A stretch of DNA of 64,000 nucleotides, taken from the NCBI RefSeq assembly GCF_000381765.1, contig NZ_KB907082.1, positions 88,614 through 152,613 of the forward strand, in the 5' to 3' direction. The notes below the pieces were generated by a model. It did not search any database. It had not been told where the DNA came from and saw nothing but the letters and a program-made list of their open reading frames with translations. This document shows, in pieces, positions 1 to 6,895 of this stretch. The stretch comes from [Zimmermannella] faecalis ATCC 13722. GTDB taxonomy: Bacteria; Actinomycetota; Actinomycetes; Actinomycetales; Microbacteriaceae. The position numbers and the translations under genes were made by a program. How positions within the stretch are numbered: the first letter of the stretch is position 1; each line of letters starts with the position of its first letter.

Positions 1-181
1 CCTGAGCAGGATCGCGACGCGCAATTCGGACTATGCCGACTTCTACCTCGAGCACGGTGATCGCCGAAAGATAGAGATCCGTCGGCGCACGGTTCGCAAC
101 CCACTGGCGAACGCCAACATCGGCCCGCTTCGCCGATTTGCGCAACTCGCTGATGACGTTCGTGTCGAGCAAATGGCTCAC
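1..181 (-). CDS. vapC: VapC-type PIN-domain toxin, truncated by the window edge
   Basis: Only the N-terminal ~60 residues are in the window. The translation from a GTG start at 181 gives a typical PIN opening (LLDTNVISELRK) with the first acidic catalytic residue, followed by a segment ending TVLEVEVGI that fits the second conserved acidic position. PIN toxins of this family cut RNA and are neutralised by the antitoxin encoded just upstream. The GTG start overlaps the antitoxin stop (GTGA), so the two are translationally coupled. The C-terminal part lies outside the window, so intactness cannot be judged. Confidence 0.85.
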   Translation of the reverse strand, partial: MSHLLDTNVISELRKSAKRADVGVRQWVANRAPTDLYLSAITVLEVEVGIVRIARRDPAQ

Positions 182-420
182 AGGTCAGGCACCTGCAGCA
201 CGATGTCAGCCGGTTCGAACTCGATATCGAGATCATCTTCCATACTCAGCCGCTCGATCAACGACGCCCCTCGTTCCCCCATCCGCCGATAGTCGTCAAT
301 AGAAAGGAGCACGTAGGCCGGCTTTCCTCGATCGGTAATCACGACCGGCTGACGACTGGCTTCGCGCTTGGCGGCGCTTACGTCACGGTTGAACTCTCGC
401 GCGCTCATCATCGTCATCAT
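178..420 (-). CDS. vapB: Phd/VapB-type antitoxin
   Basis: This 80-residue protein has the Phd/YefM-type N-terminal DNA-binding fold: SAREFNRDVSAAKREA, then VVITDRGKPAYVLLSIDDYRRM. An acidic C-terminal tail (MEDDLDIEFEPADI) is typical of the segment that wraps the PIN toxin. It precedes and overlaps the toxin gene by 4 bp. Two further start codons lie at MM and MMS; the furthest upstream ATG (420) sits 17 bp downstream of a perfect palindrome, which suggests autoregulation by the antitoxin-toxin complex. Family assignment is secure; the pairing is from position. Confidence 0.88.
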   Translation of the reverse strand: MMTMMSAREFNRDVSAAKREASRQPVVITDRGKPAYVLLSIDDYRRMGERGASLIERLSMEDDLDIEFEPADIVLQVPDL

Positions 421-436
421 GACCCCCTGAATCTGG

Positions 437-452
437 GTAGGTACGTACCTAC
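437..452. promoter_or_regulatory. Perfect 16-bp palindrome, candidate VapB operator
   Basis: GTAGGTACGTACCTAC is fully self-complementary and lies 17-32 bp upstream of the antitoxin ATG. Antitoxin-toxin complexes normally repress their own promoter through such palindromes, so this is the likely operator. Function is inferred from symmetry and position only. Confidence 0.6.
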
Positions 453-510
453 TTTATCGATCGAAGACTCCGACGACAAGGACCAGGCCTGGCGCTGACC
501 TCGCCGGGCC

Positions 511-789
511 TTACCGCGACGTGATGCGGTAGTCACGACGGATCGCGGCGGTGGTGCGGCCCCAATCGCTGGCTTTCACGCGTTTTTGATGGACCTCGAA
601 CGCCTCACGGCTCGCGAATAGCTCTTCCACTTCCCAGACGAGCGGATCGCGTGTTGCCCGCACCTCGAACAGCACACAGCCCGGCTCGGCCTTCGTAAGC
701 CGCACGTGGCCTGGTAAATGCTGCGCAACGATCGCCGCTTCGGCCTCGTTCACACACACGAGGCGACCAGAAAGCGTCACTCGACTCAT
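511..789 (-). CDS. Antibiotic biosynthesis monooxygenase (ABM)-fold protein
   Basis: From ATG at 789 the protein is 92 residues: an opening beta strand (VTLSGRLVCVNEAEA), a mid-region PGCVLFEVRATRDPLVWEVEELFASREAFEVHQKRV and a basic tail. This is the usual dimeric alpha-beta barrel pattern of ABM/YgiN quinol monooxygenase-like proteins, including the conserved W-E-x-F-x-S-x-E-A-F-x-x-H stretch. Such proteins act on small aromatic or quinol substrates without a metal or flavin; the substrate here is unknown. A longer reading to 945 is possible but its N-terminal part is low-complexity and unlike the family, so I chose the internal ATG. It stands alone. Confidence 0.75.
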   Translation of the reverse strand: MSRVTLSGRLVCVNEAEAAIVAQHLPGHVRLTKAEPGCVLFEVRATRDPLVWEVEELFASREAFEVHQKRVKASDWGRTTAAIRRDYRITSR

Positions 790-965
790 CGTTCCCCACC
801 TCAACGTCGCGATTGCGGGCCAGCGTACGTTGCGCCGCTCCGCCTCACCGTGCCCACCAACAATGATGATGATGCGGTGTCGCCAGTATCGTTGATCCGA
901 TGAGTGACGACAGCAGCGAGCTCCGCAGACGCTGAACCCGCGCAAGGAGTGTTGCGCGCTCGCGG

Positions 966-1409
966 TCAGCGGTCACGCGAGTCCGAGACCGTCACACGCG
1001 TCGCCGGCAACTCTCGCCAGGTCAGCCGAACCTCGCCGGGCGTCGCCCGGAGCGCGTCGACGAGGTCGCCGGCCGCACCCTCGACGGAGTCGAAGCCATC
1101 CTCTCCCGCCGAGGCCAGGATGATCTGCCACCCGTTCCCGTCGGCCGCGAGCGCGGACTCGACGGTGAACCCGCCCCGGTAGTGGGCTCGAGCCTCACCC
1201 GCTCCGTCCGAATCCGGGGACTGCATGAGTGGCGCCAGGAACGCCTCCACCGCGTTGTCAGCCGCGGCACCGGTAACGTGCGCCTCGACTTGAACGGAGG
1301 TGTCCACGTCGAATGGCCAGTCCTCGTACCACTCGCGGCTGGGTTGGAAGAATGGGATCTCGGTCGCCTCAAACATGTGCCGCTCCCCGTTCCTGTCGGT
1401 GATGATCAT
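966..1409 (-). CDS. Hypothetical acidic protein, 147 aa
   Basis: I do not recognise the family. From ATG at 1409 the protein begins MIITDRNGERHMFEATEIPFFQPSREWYEDWPFDVDT and continues as an acidic soluble protein without signal peptide or membrane segment. An upstream extension to 1790 is antisense to the TPR gene and looks like a shadow. The start sits about 145 bp from the divergently oriented TPR gene at 1554, so both could share this intergenic space for promoters. No catalytic motif is evident. Confidence 0.55.
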   Translation of the reverse strand: MIITDRNGERHMFEATEIPFFQPSREWYEDWPFDVDTSVQVEAHVTGAAADNAVEAFLAPLMQSPDSDGAGEARAHYRGGFTVESALAADGNGWQIILASAGEDGFDSVEGAAGDLVDALRATPGEVRLTWRELPATRVTVSDSRDR

Positions 1410-1553
1410 CGTCGATGCCGTGGGACGCACCGCACGGCGCGGGGTCGCGCCCTGCGGCGATGGTCGTCGGCATGTCCCTGCCTTCACGACACTATCCGCC
1501 CGATGGGCATCGTACTCATGGGTCGGAGTCCCCTGCGTGACAGAGTGGGCTCC

Positions 1554-2069
1554 ATGAATGAAGCCATCAACGAGTGGGAAGCGTCGATCCAAGCGCTCTG
1601 GGACAGATTCGATTCCCTCGGACGCGATGATGGTGTCACCGCGATGCGGACACTGGTTGCTGCGTGCCCCGCCACCGACGGCCGTGCCGCGTTCGAGCTG
1701 GCTGGCATGTACGACTCGATGGGCTTCGAAGCTGAAGCCTGTGCAGAGTACGAGCGCGCGCTCGATCTTGGTCTCGACGATGCTCGACATGCGCGGCTCG
1801 CGGTGCAGTACGGGTCAACGCTGCGCAACCTTGGCCGATTCGACGAAGCCATTAGCGTCCTGAGCGCCGCACCGACACATGAGTCGACGGGTTCCGCGCC
1901 CCGTGTCGTATTGGCCCTCGCACTCCACAGTGCGGGCCGGAAGGACGAGGCCCTGCGGGTCGCGATCGAGGCGCAGATCGAGTCGTTGCCCCGATACCAG
2001 CGCTCCATGCGCAATTACGCCGCCGCCCTCACCGACCCGGCCAGGTCAGACGCCCCCACTAGACGGTGA
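1554..2069 (+). CDS. Tetratricopeptide-repeat protein
   Basis: From ATG at 1554 the protein is 171 residues. It contains TPR-like helix pairs: DGRAAFELAGMYDSMGFEAEACAEYERALDLG (about residues 44-75), a second unit LAVQYGSTLRNLGRFDEAISVLSAA and a third LALALHSAGRKDEALRVA. Such proteins are protein-binding scaffolds; small proteins of this type occur widely in Actinobacteria, often next to regulators. The last 55 bp overlap the convergent acetyltransferase gene, so one of the two C-termini may have been altered by rearrangement. No specific partner can be named. Confidence 0.75.
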   Translation: MNEAINEWEASIQALWDRFDSLGRDDGVTAMRTLVAACPATDGRAAFELAGMYDSMGFEAEACAEYERALDLGLDDARHARLAVQYGSTLRNLGRFDEAISVLSAAPTHESTGSAPRVVLALALHSAGRKDEALRVAIEAQIESLPRYQRSMRNYAAALTDPARSDAPTRR

Positions 2070-2566
2070 CCCGGTTCTCCCCCCACCTCTGATTCTGCGT
2101 CGGCGCCGCGCAGCGTCATGTGAAGGATCGGATACGGGCGACCCTGATCGTCCAACTCACTCCTGCCGATGACGCTGAAGCCACGGCGGCGATAGAACGC
2201 AACCGCATGCGGATTCTGCTCGTTGACATCCACAGTTCGCGCGCCGCATTCGGCCCCGACCCGCGCCAGCAGTGCGGTTCCAATTCCCTTACCTCGCTCG
2301 CGTGATTCCACGAACAGCATCTCCAGGTTCGCTCCAGAGACACCCGCGAACCCGACTACCGCTCCGCCGGACTCGGCAACGTGCAGGTCAACCTGCGGCA
2401 GATAGCCCGACGCCAAGTGCGATTCGATGTCATCGCGGTCGGCCTTTGCGAGGAAGTCGTGCGTTGCGTCGACCGCACTGCGCCAGATCTCCACAAGGCG
2501 CGGGTACTCCGCGGGACCAGTCACCCGGCGGACAGTTAGTTGAGTTTCAGCCTCCGAGGCTGCCAT
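2015..2566 (-). CDS. GNAT-family N-acetyltransferase (YjaB-like)
   Basis: The 183-residue protein has a single GNAT domain: the N-terminal VRRVTGPAEYPRLVEIWRSAV, the central GAVVGFAGVSGANLEMLFVESRERGKGIGTALLARV with the acetyl-CoA pyrophosphate motif (R-x-x-G-x-G), and the C-terminal VDVNEQNPHAVAFYRRRGFSVIGR. This order fits the YjaB/Acetyltransf group. The acceptor substrate is not predictable. About 30 residues beyond HMTLRG extend past the usual end and are encoded antisense to the TPR gene; this tail may be a recent read-through extension. Confidence 0.82.
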   Translation of the reverse strand: MAASEAETQLTVRRVTGPAEYPRLVEIWRSAVDATHDFLAKADRDDIESHLASGYLPQVDLHVAESGGAVVGFAGVSGANLEMLFVESRERGKGIGTALLARVGAECGARTVDVNEQNPHAVAFYRRRGFSVIGRSELDDQGRPYPILHMTLRGADAESEVGGEPGHRLVGASDLAGSVRAAA

Positions 2567-2802
2567 TGCTTTCCTTCCTGCGCGTGGAAGCAGAACTCGG
2601 CCTATTACGTCCGTGTGAGCGCTCTCGCGCCTTCCTGCACCCGAAATCTGGTCAATTGGATTCGCATTCGACCATCCAACCAGGCAGTCGAAGGCGCCTA
2701 CGACAATAGGAAGGGGAGCAAGGACTTCGTTGACCAGTTGACGGCGATCGAGATGAGTCGCTGCGAGACGTCTACGAGCCGACGTTGCAAAGGCAATTTG
2801 GC

Positions 2803-3057
2803 TCAGTAATGGTAGCGGGCCTGAAGAATCACGAGGTCCGCGTCGTCCACGAGGTAAACCAGTCGGTGCTCATCGGTGATGCGCCGCGACCACGAGCCCT
2901 GCGCTCCGTACTTCAGCTGTTCGGGCTTGCCGATCCCGGAGAATGGTTCGCGCAGGCATGCGTCGATGAGCGTGTTGATGCGTTTAAGGATCTTCCGGTC
3001 GGCCGTCTGCCAGTGCTTGTAGTCTTCCCAGGCCGACTCGTCCCAGACCAGACGCAC
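2803..3057 (-). CDS. yoeB: YoeB-family mRNA interferase toxin
   Basis: The 84-residue protein is full length for YoeB and closely resembles the E. coli protein throughout, ending in the diagnostic GSWSRRITDEHRLVYLVDDADLVILQARYHY pattern. The catalytic set expected in the RelE fold is present: Glu in TDEHRLVY, Arg of SRRI, and the C-terminal H-Y. YoeB cleaves ribosome-bound mRNA. The GTG start at 3057 follows the antitoxin TGA stop with no gap, so expression is coupled to yefM. Confidence 0.95.
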   Translation of the reverse strand: MRLVWDESAWEDYKHWQTADRKILKRINTLIDACLREPFSGIGKPEQLKYGAQGSWSRRITDEHRLVYLVDDADLVILQARYHY

Positions 3058-3318
3058 TCAGGCTTCTTCGTCCGAGCGATCGAGGCCGTGGACCTCGACC
3101 TTTCCACCGCGGGCACGTTCATAGGAATCGAGCAGGCGGCGGGCGTTGGCCGGTGAGCGGAACAGGTAGGCGGTCTCCTGCCACGCGGCGTACTCGTCAG
3201 CTGGCATCAGAACAGCATTGCCGTTACGAGAGACAATCTCGACCGCATCACGATCCTCATTCACTCGCTGAATGAGAGGGAACAGGGTCTTGCGCGCCTC
3301 GCTTGCACTGATGGACAT
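3058..3318 (-). CDS. yefM: YefM-family antitoxin
   Basis: From ATG at 3318 the protein (86 aa) starts MSISASEARKTLFPLIQRVNEDRDAVEIVSRNGNAVLMPADEYAAWQET, the standard YefM/Phd DNA-binding domain, followed by YLFRSPANARRLLDSYERARGG, the segment that binds YoeB. A longer reading to 3396 would run through the operator-like dyad, so the internal ATG is preferred. It is first in a two-gene operon with yoeB and is expected to repress its own promoter. Confidence 0.94.
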   Translation of the reverse strand: MSISASEARKTLFPLIQRVNEDRDAVEIVSRNGNAVLMPADEYAAWQETAYLFRSPANARRLLDSYERARGGKVEVHGLDRSDEEA

Positions 3319-3340
3319 GATGAGCGCCTCCGCATTTCGA

Positions 3341-3369
3341 CGAGTGGTACGAGCTAATGGTACCACTCG
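3341..3369. promoter_or_regulatory. Perfect 10-bp inverted repeat, candidate YefM-YoeB operator
   Basis: CGAGTGGTAC (3341-3350) is repeated as its exact complement GTACCACTCG (3360-3369) with 9 nt between. The two GTAC cores are 13 bp apart centre to centre. E. coli YefM-YoeB binds two neighbouring palindromes with TGTACA cores, so the arrangement fits. It lies 23 bp upstream of the yefM ATG. Confidence 0.65.
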
Positions 3370-3460
3370 CCGTCGTCGACTCACATCACCTGCCACAGTC
3401 GCCCAGGCAGACGTCGCCGTCGCAGGCGTCGACCCGCATCAACCATCAGTCGCCTCCGCT

Positions 3461-3503
3461 CAGCAGAACCGGAACTCCACCGCATTCCGGTATAGACCAA
3501 CCT
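3461..3503 (-). repeat. ychF-tail repeat R1 (leftmost copy)
   Basis: Read on the minus strand this copy encodes Y-R-N-A-V-E-F-R-F-C-stop, mirroring the C-terminus of YchF. The core CCGGAA (3469-3474) and TTCCGG (3485-3490) form an inverted repeat around 10 nt. It is followed on the plus strand by TATAGACCAACCT, the second conserved half shared with copies R5-R7. It marks the distal end of the cassette array. Confidence 0.75.
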
Positions 3504-3581
3504 CTGGCCGCGCGTCGCGACTAATGCCCCGTAAGACGAAACCCACCACGACCATTCCGAGTTCGGCTGAAGCTCACGCCA

Positions 3582-4010
3582 TCAGCGGGCAGGTGCCGCT
3601 GCCCCCTCACCCAGGTGCTCCCGCCGCAGATCATCGATCCGAGATGCGAAGCCGCCGCCCTGCTGCAGGAACAACGGGAGCTGCCGCGCAGTCTCAGGAT
3701 CGAAGGCCGCCCCGAACCTTGCGAGCTCCACCATCACCGGAACGGTACTGATGCCAAGTTCGGTGAGCGAGTACCGACCTTGCTTGCCCCGCGGCGAATC
3801 CACCCGCGTCAGCAGGCCAGCATCAGTTAGATCCGACAGACGCCGGGACAGGACCGGCGCACTGATGCCCTCGTCATTGGCCGTCAACAGCTCACGGAAA
3901 CTGCGGCGACCGTAGGCCGCAATGTCACGAAGAATCACAAGGGTCCATCGGTCGCCCAGGACTTCCAGAGCGCGATTGACCGGGCACCCCGACCGTGGTG
4001 ATGAGATCAT
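3582..4010 (-). CDS. HxlR-family transcriptional regulator
   Basis: The 142-residue protein carries the HxlR winged helix-turn-helix: an N-terminal Cys (CPVNRALEVLGDRWTLVILRDI), then RSFRELL, ISAPVLSRRLSDLTDAGLLTR (recognition helix) and the wing RGKQGRYSLTELG. HxlR proteins with this Cys often sense electrophiles or oxidants. It is transcribed divergently from an MDR reductase gene with a 118-bp intergenic region containing an imperfect inverted repeat, so it probably controls that gene and itself. Confidence 0.9.
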   Translation of the reverse strand: MISSPRSGCPVNRALEVLGDRWTLVILRDIAAYGRRSFRELLTANDEGISAPVLSRRLSDLTDAGLLTRVDSPRGKQGRYSLTELGISTVPVMVELARFGAAFDPETARQLPLFLQQGGGFASRIDDLRREHLGEGAAAPAR

Positions 4011-4035
4011 GCCTACCTCTCACTGGTTGCATTGT

Positions 4036-4066
4036 GTTATCACTTCTGAGTATGGTCACTGGTAAC
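4036..4066. promoter_or_regulatory. Imperfect inverted repeat, candidate HxlR operator
   Basis: GTTATCACT (4036-4044) faces ACTGGTAAC (4058-4066), a 9-bp dyad with two mismatches, between the divergent HxlR and MDR genes. Position and symmetry suggest the regulator's binding site; no binding consensus was checked. Confidence 0.4.
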
Positions 4067-4128
4067 AGTTTAGAACCACCTTGCTCGTCGGCGGAAGTGT
4101 TGCGCGAGCAGGCACAGACAGGATCACC

Positions 4129-5145
4129 ATGAAGGCCTTCGTTCTCGAAAAGTACCGATCGCCCCTGCGGCAGATCGACATGCCAGAACCCGTCCCACGG
4201 GACCATGAGGTGCTGGTCCGGATGGCCGCCGCTGGCGTCAACCATGCCGACGAGCGCGTCCGGTCGGGCGAGTTCGCGCAGATCTTCCCCTTCACTCTGC
4301 CCATGGTGATGGGCAGCGAGCTCGCTGGCGAGGTCATCGCCACGGGCAAGAACGTCGAGGGCTTCCCGCCGGGGACGCCGGTCTTCGCTTATGTGGATCT
4401 CGCTCGAATGGGCACCTTCGCGGAGGTCGTGGCCATCGACCAGCAGTATCTGGCCCCCGCTCCGCGATCGACGACCCTCGTTCAAGCCGCCTCACTTCCC
4501 GTCGTTGCCCTGACCGCCTGGCAGGCATTCGTCAACATGGGTCGGCTGCGTGAAGGACAGACGGTTCTGATCCATGGCGGTTCTGGAGGTGTCGGAGCCG
4601 CCGCCATCCAGCTTGCCAAACATCTGGGCGCAACCGTCGCGACGACGGTCAGCGCTGCGAACGCCGATTTCGTCCGAAGCCTCGGTGCCGACATCAGCAT
4701 CGACTACCGTGACGAGGACTTCACCGACAAGGTCTCCGACGTCGACCTGGTTCTGGACACCCAGGGCGGCGACGTCTTGAAGAAGTCACTCGGGGCAGTC
4801 CGGCACGGCGGGACGGTCATCGGAATCACTGGCCCACCCGACCCAGACTTCGCCGATCGGGCAGGAGTCAAGGCTCTGGTGAAGGTCGCCGTCACTGCAC
4901 TCAGCAGCGGCATCCGCCGCCGTGCCCGCCGCTTGGGCGTCACCTACCGCTTCCTGTTCATCGAGCCCAACGGTGAGGAACTGCGCCGCGTCGCTGACCT
5001 CGTCGACCAGGGCGTGATTCGTCCCATCGTCGATCACGTCGAACCCTTCACACACACCCCGCAGGCTCTGGAAGCGGTTCTCGCCGGAGGGCACCGCGGC
5101 AAGGTCGTCGTGAGCAACCAGTCCGGAGACGTCGACAATGGCTGA
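4129..5145 (+). CDS. Zinc-less MDR oxidoreductase (quinone oxidoreductase-like)
   Basis: From ATG at 4129 (338 aa) the protein has the GroES-like N-terminal domain (PVPRDHEVLVRMAAAGVNHADERVRSGEF) and a Rossmann domain with HGGSGGVGAAAIQLAKHLGA, the cofactor signature of quinone oxidoreductase/zeta-crystallin-like MDRs. Zinc-ligand cysteines of alcohol dehydrogenases are absent. It likely reduces quinones or enones with NADPH in the cytosol. It is divergent from the HxlR gene and leads a two-gene unit with an alpha/beta hydrolase, a common detoxification arrangement. Confidence 0.85.
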   Translation: MKAFVLEKYRSPLRQIDMPEPVPRDHEVLVRMAAAGVNHADERVRSGEFAQIFPFTLPMVMGSELAGEVIATGKNVEGFPPGTPVFAYVDLARMGTFAEVVAIDQQYLAPAPRSTTLVQAASLPVVALTAWQAFVNMGRLREGQTVLIHGGSGGVGAAAIQLAKHLGATVATTVSAANADFVRSLGADISIDYRDEDFTDKVSDVDLVLDTQGGDVLKKSLGAVRHGGTVIGITGPPDPDFADRAGVKALVKVAVTALSSGIRRRARRLGVTYRFLFIEPNGEELRRVADLVDQGVIRPIVDHVEPFTHTPQALEAVLAGGHRGKVVVSNQSGDVDNG

Positions 5146-5278
5146 GTAAGGACCATCGACCGCGCGCGCAAACACATGGTCGACCGCCACAACCCGGCAT
5201 CTCCAAGCAGGCGGCGAGACTCTCACCTATCGCGAGCTTGGCCCATCGGGCGGCACGCCTGTTTTCCTGCTCGCGCAC

Positions 5279-6004
5279 TTGGGCGCGACTCTGGATGAAT
5301 GGGACCCGAGGTTCATCGATGCCCTCGCCCGCGCCCATGACGTCATCGCGATGGACCTGCCCGGGGTGGGCTCGTCGTCAGGACAAGTACCAGCCACCAT
5401 CGAAGCGATGGCCGAAGCCACCATCGGCTTCATCGATGCCCAGGGTGTCAGCGAGTTCGACCTCTTCGGCTTCTCCTTGGGCGGGTTCATTGCACAACAG
5501 ATCGCCCTCGACCACCCCGAGCGAGTCCGTCGCCTGGTCCTCGCTGGAACCGGACCCGCAGGCGGTCACGGCATCGACCGCCCCACCGGAGCGGCATACG
5601 TCTACTGGGACATGATCCGCGGTGACCTGGCCCGCTCAGATGCGAAGGAATTCCTGTTCTTCCACCGAGACAGAGAGGGAAGAGCGGCAGCGCGGGAGTA
5701 TCTGCGGCGACTCAGGAAACGCGTCATGGACCGAGACGCGCCGATCTCCGTGGCAGGGTTCAAAACTCAGCTGAAGGCCATACAGACATGGGGCAGCCGT
5801 TCACCCCATAACCTCTCAGGAATTATGGCACCGACCCTCATCGCCAACGGCGACCATGATCGAATGGTCCCCACCGTGCTGTCCGAAGACGTGCACCACC
5901 GCATCCCGAACAGCACGCTCACGATCTACCCGAACTCCGGCCATGCCGGCGTATTCCAGCACGGGTGGCACTTCAACACTGAGGTACTCCGGCATCTGTC
6001 GTAG
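5279..6004 (+). CDS. Alpha/beta-fold hydrolase with a damaged or non-canonical start
   Basis: The domain shows the hydrolase order: oxyanion-side strand, DLPGVGSSSG, nucleophile elbow FGFSLGGF (Ser), acid region NGDHDRMVP (Asp) and PNSGHAGVF (His), so the catalytic triad is intact. However coding similarity clearly begins upstream (GGETLTYRELGPSGGTPVFLLAHLG, from about 5204), where the frame has no ATG/GTG/TTG. ATG 5138 is in frame but meets TAA at 5147, and ATG 5176 is in another frame. The TTG at 5279 would remove the first strand. Either a one-base change broke the start or a rare start is used. Confidence 0.7.
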   Translation: MGATLDEWDPRFIDALARAHDVIAMDLPGVGSSSGQVPATIEAMAEATIGFIDAQGVSEFDLFGFSLGGFIAQQIALDHPERVRRLVLAGTGPAGGHGIDRPTGAAYVYWDMIRGDLARSDAKEFLFFHRDREGRAAAREYLRRLRKRVMDRDAPISVAGFKTQLKAIQTWGSRSPHNLSGIMAPTLIANGDHDRMVPTVLSEDVHHRIPNSTLTIYPNSGHAGVFQHGWHFNTEVLRHLS

Positions 6005-6101
6005 CGCACGATGCTCACGGCTTCCCGGGCGCGCAACCGCACTCGGGCTGGCCCGGAGCATCCGGACTGATCAGTCCACTCATCTCCACTCCCCTCCTCA
6101 G

Positions 6102-6135
6102 CCTCTGACTGCGCCCAGCCAGACACAGTCAGAGG
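6102..6135 (-). terminator. Hairpin abutting the ychF-like tail of R2
   Basis: CCTCTGACTG (6102-6111) pairs perfectly with CAGTCAGAGG (6126-6135) around a 14-nt loop. On the minus strand it follows directly after the TAA that closes the ychF-like coding tail in R2, exactly where a ychF terminator would sit. It could equally serve the plus-strand hydrolase. No clear U-tract is present. Confidence 0.5.
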
Positions 6136-6182
6136 TTAAAGTGCAAAACGAAATTCCACCGCATTCCGGTACGTACAGCCAT
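6133..6182 (-). repeat. ychF-tail repeat R2 (closest to the native tail)
   Basis: Minus-strand reading gives Y-R-N-A-V-E-F-R-F-A-L-stop, the same last six residues as this genome's YchF. About 26 of 28 bases match the native 3' end, the best agreement of all copies. The element-side half (CGCATTCCGGTACGTAC) matches R1, R5 and R6. This copy may hold the displaced original ychF terminus. Confidence 0.8.
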
Positions 6183-6339
6183 CTGTCTGCCACCAGCGCC
6201 ATTCGCTATGCATCCCTTCCCGCAGGACCTGCACGGCTCACCGCCCTTCATCAGGTCTCAGTATCCCGACTCGCGGTCCACCTCCGCGGCGCGCCTATCG
6301 TGGGGCCACGCCCCCGCCGAGCTGATAGCGTGAACGTCC

Positions 6340-6774
6340 ATGTGCGCGATCAATCTCTGGGTGGTGAACGCCGCGGCCTTCACCACCGAGTTCCAGCGAT
6401 TCACCACGGAACGGCTCAGCGTCGCGCCCGTCGCCGAAGAGATGAGCATCGGCTCAAGCCGTGTGCGCGGCTCTTCGCGCGTCTTCACCCTGACAACACG
6501 CATGTGCGACTGCGACTCGCTGATCGGCCGGCGGGCCGATCCTGCGCGCGAGGACGAGATCAGCGCGGAACGCTGGCTCGGCTGGCTTCGCGAACTGCCC
6601 GATCATGTCCCGCACGTCTCCCGCATCGCCGTCCTCCGCGCGTGGAGCCCCGGAAACGATGTCATCACGCCGCAGCGATCGCGCGGCATCCGGATCGGCG
6701 AACTCGATGAGACGATCCTGCGCGACATCCGCGACGACATGCTGCTGACGCTCGACTACCCACGAACCTGGTAG
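6340..6774 (+). CDS. Conserved hypothetical protein, single-gene cassette
   Basis: The 144-residue protein is the only gene between repeats R2 and R3. It has an N-terminal NLWVVNAAAFTTEFQRFTTERLSVAP segment, a central Cys motif TRMCDCDSLIGRRADP, and a C-terminal IRIGELDETILRDIRDDMLLTLDY helix. No signal peptide or membrane segment is present. I do not recognise a function. The ATG at 6340 has no good ribosome-binding site, so the start may be slightly off. A strong hairpin follows at 6784. The 335 bp before it (6005-6339) contain only the R2 hairpin and repeat. Confidence 0.6.
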   Translation: MCAINLWVVNAAAFTTEFQRFTTERLSVAPVAEEMSIGSSRVRGSSRVFTLTTRMCDCDSLIGRRADPAREDEISAERWLGWLRELPDHVPHVSRIAVLRAWSPGNDVITPQRSRGIRIGELDETILRDIRDDMLLTLDYPRTW

Positions 6775-6783
6775 AAGACGAAC

Positions 6784-6810
6784 GCCCCGGCCGTCATCGA
6801 CGACCGGGGC
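6784..6810. terminator. Stem-loop between the R2-R3 cassette gene and R3
   Basis: GCCCCGG (6784-6790) pairs with CCGGGGC (6804-6810). It follows the stop at 6774 by 9 bp. Read on the minus strand it lies about 25-50 nt after the stop of the ychF-like tail in R3, so it can act as a bidirectional terminator. Confidence 0.6.
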
Positions 6811-6833
6811 AATGCACGCAGAAGCGGCAGGTC

Positions 6834-6858
6834 ACACGTTGAAGCGGAACTCCACCAG
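6834..6858 (-). repeat. ychF-tail repeat R3 (tail half only)
   Basis: ACACGTTGAAGCGGAACTCCACC matches the tail half of the other copies and encodes V-E-F-R-F-N-V-stop on the minus strand. The element-side half has diverged: the next bases do not match the CATTCCGGTAC consensus, though a short dyad CACCG-ttag-CGGTG follows at 6866-6879. Confidence 0.65.
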
Positions 6859-6895
6859 GCTACGTCACCGTTAGCGGTGTGGCCCGGCTGCTTGC

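Noticed and set aside
2567..2802. Possible transposase or gene remnant between GNAT and yoeB
   Set aside because: Frames are short and broken; no transposase motif or terminal inverted repeat could be found in these 236 bp.
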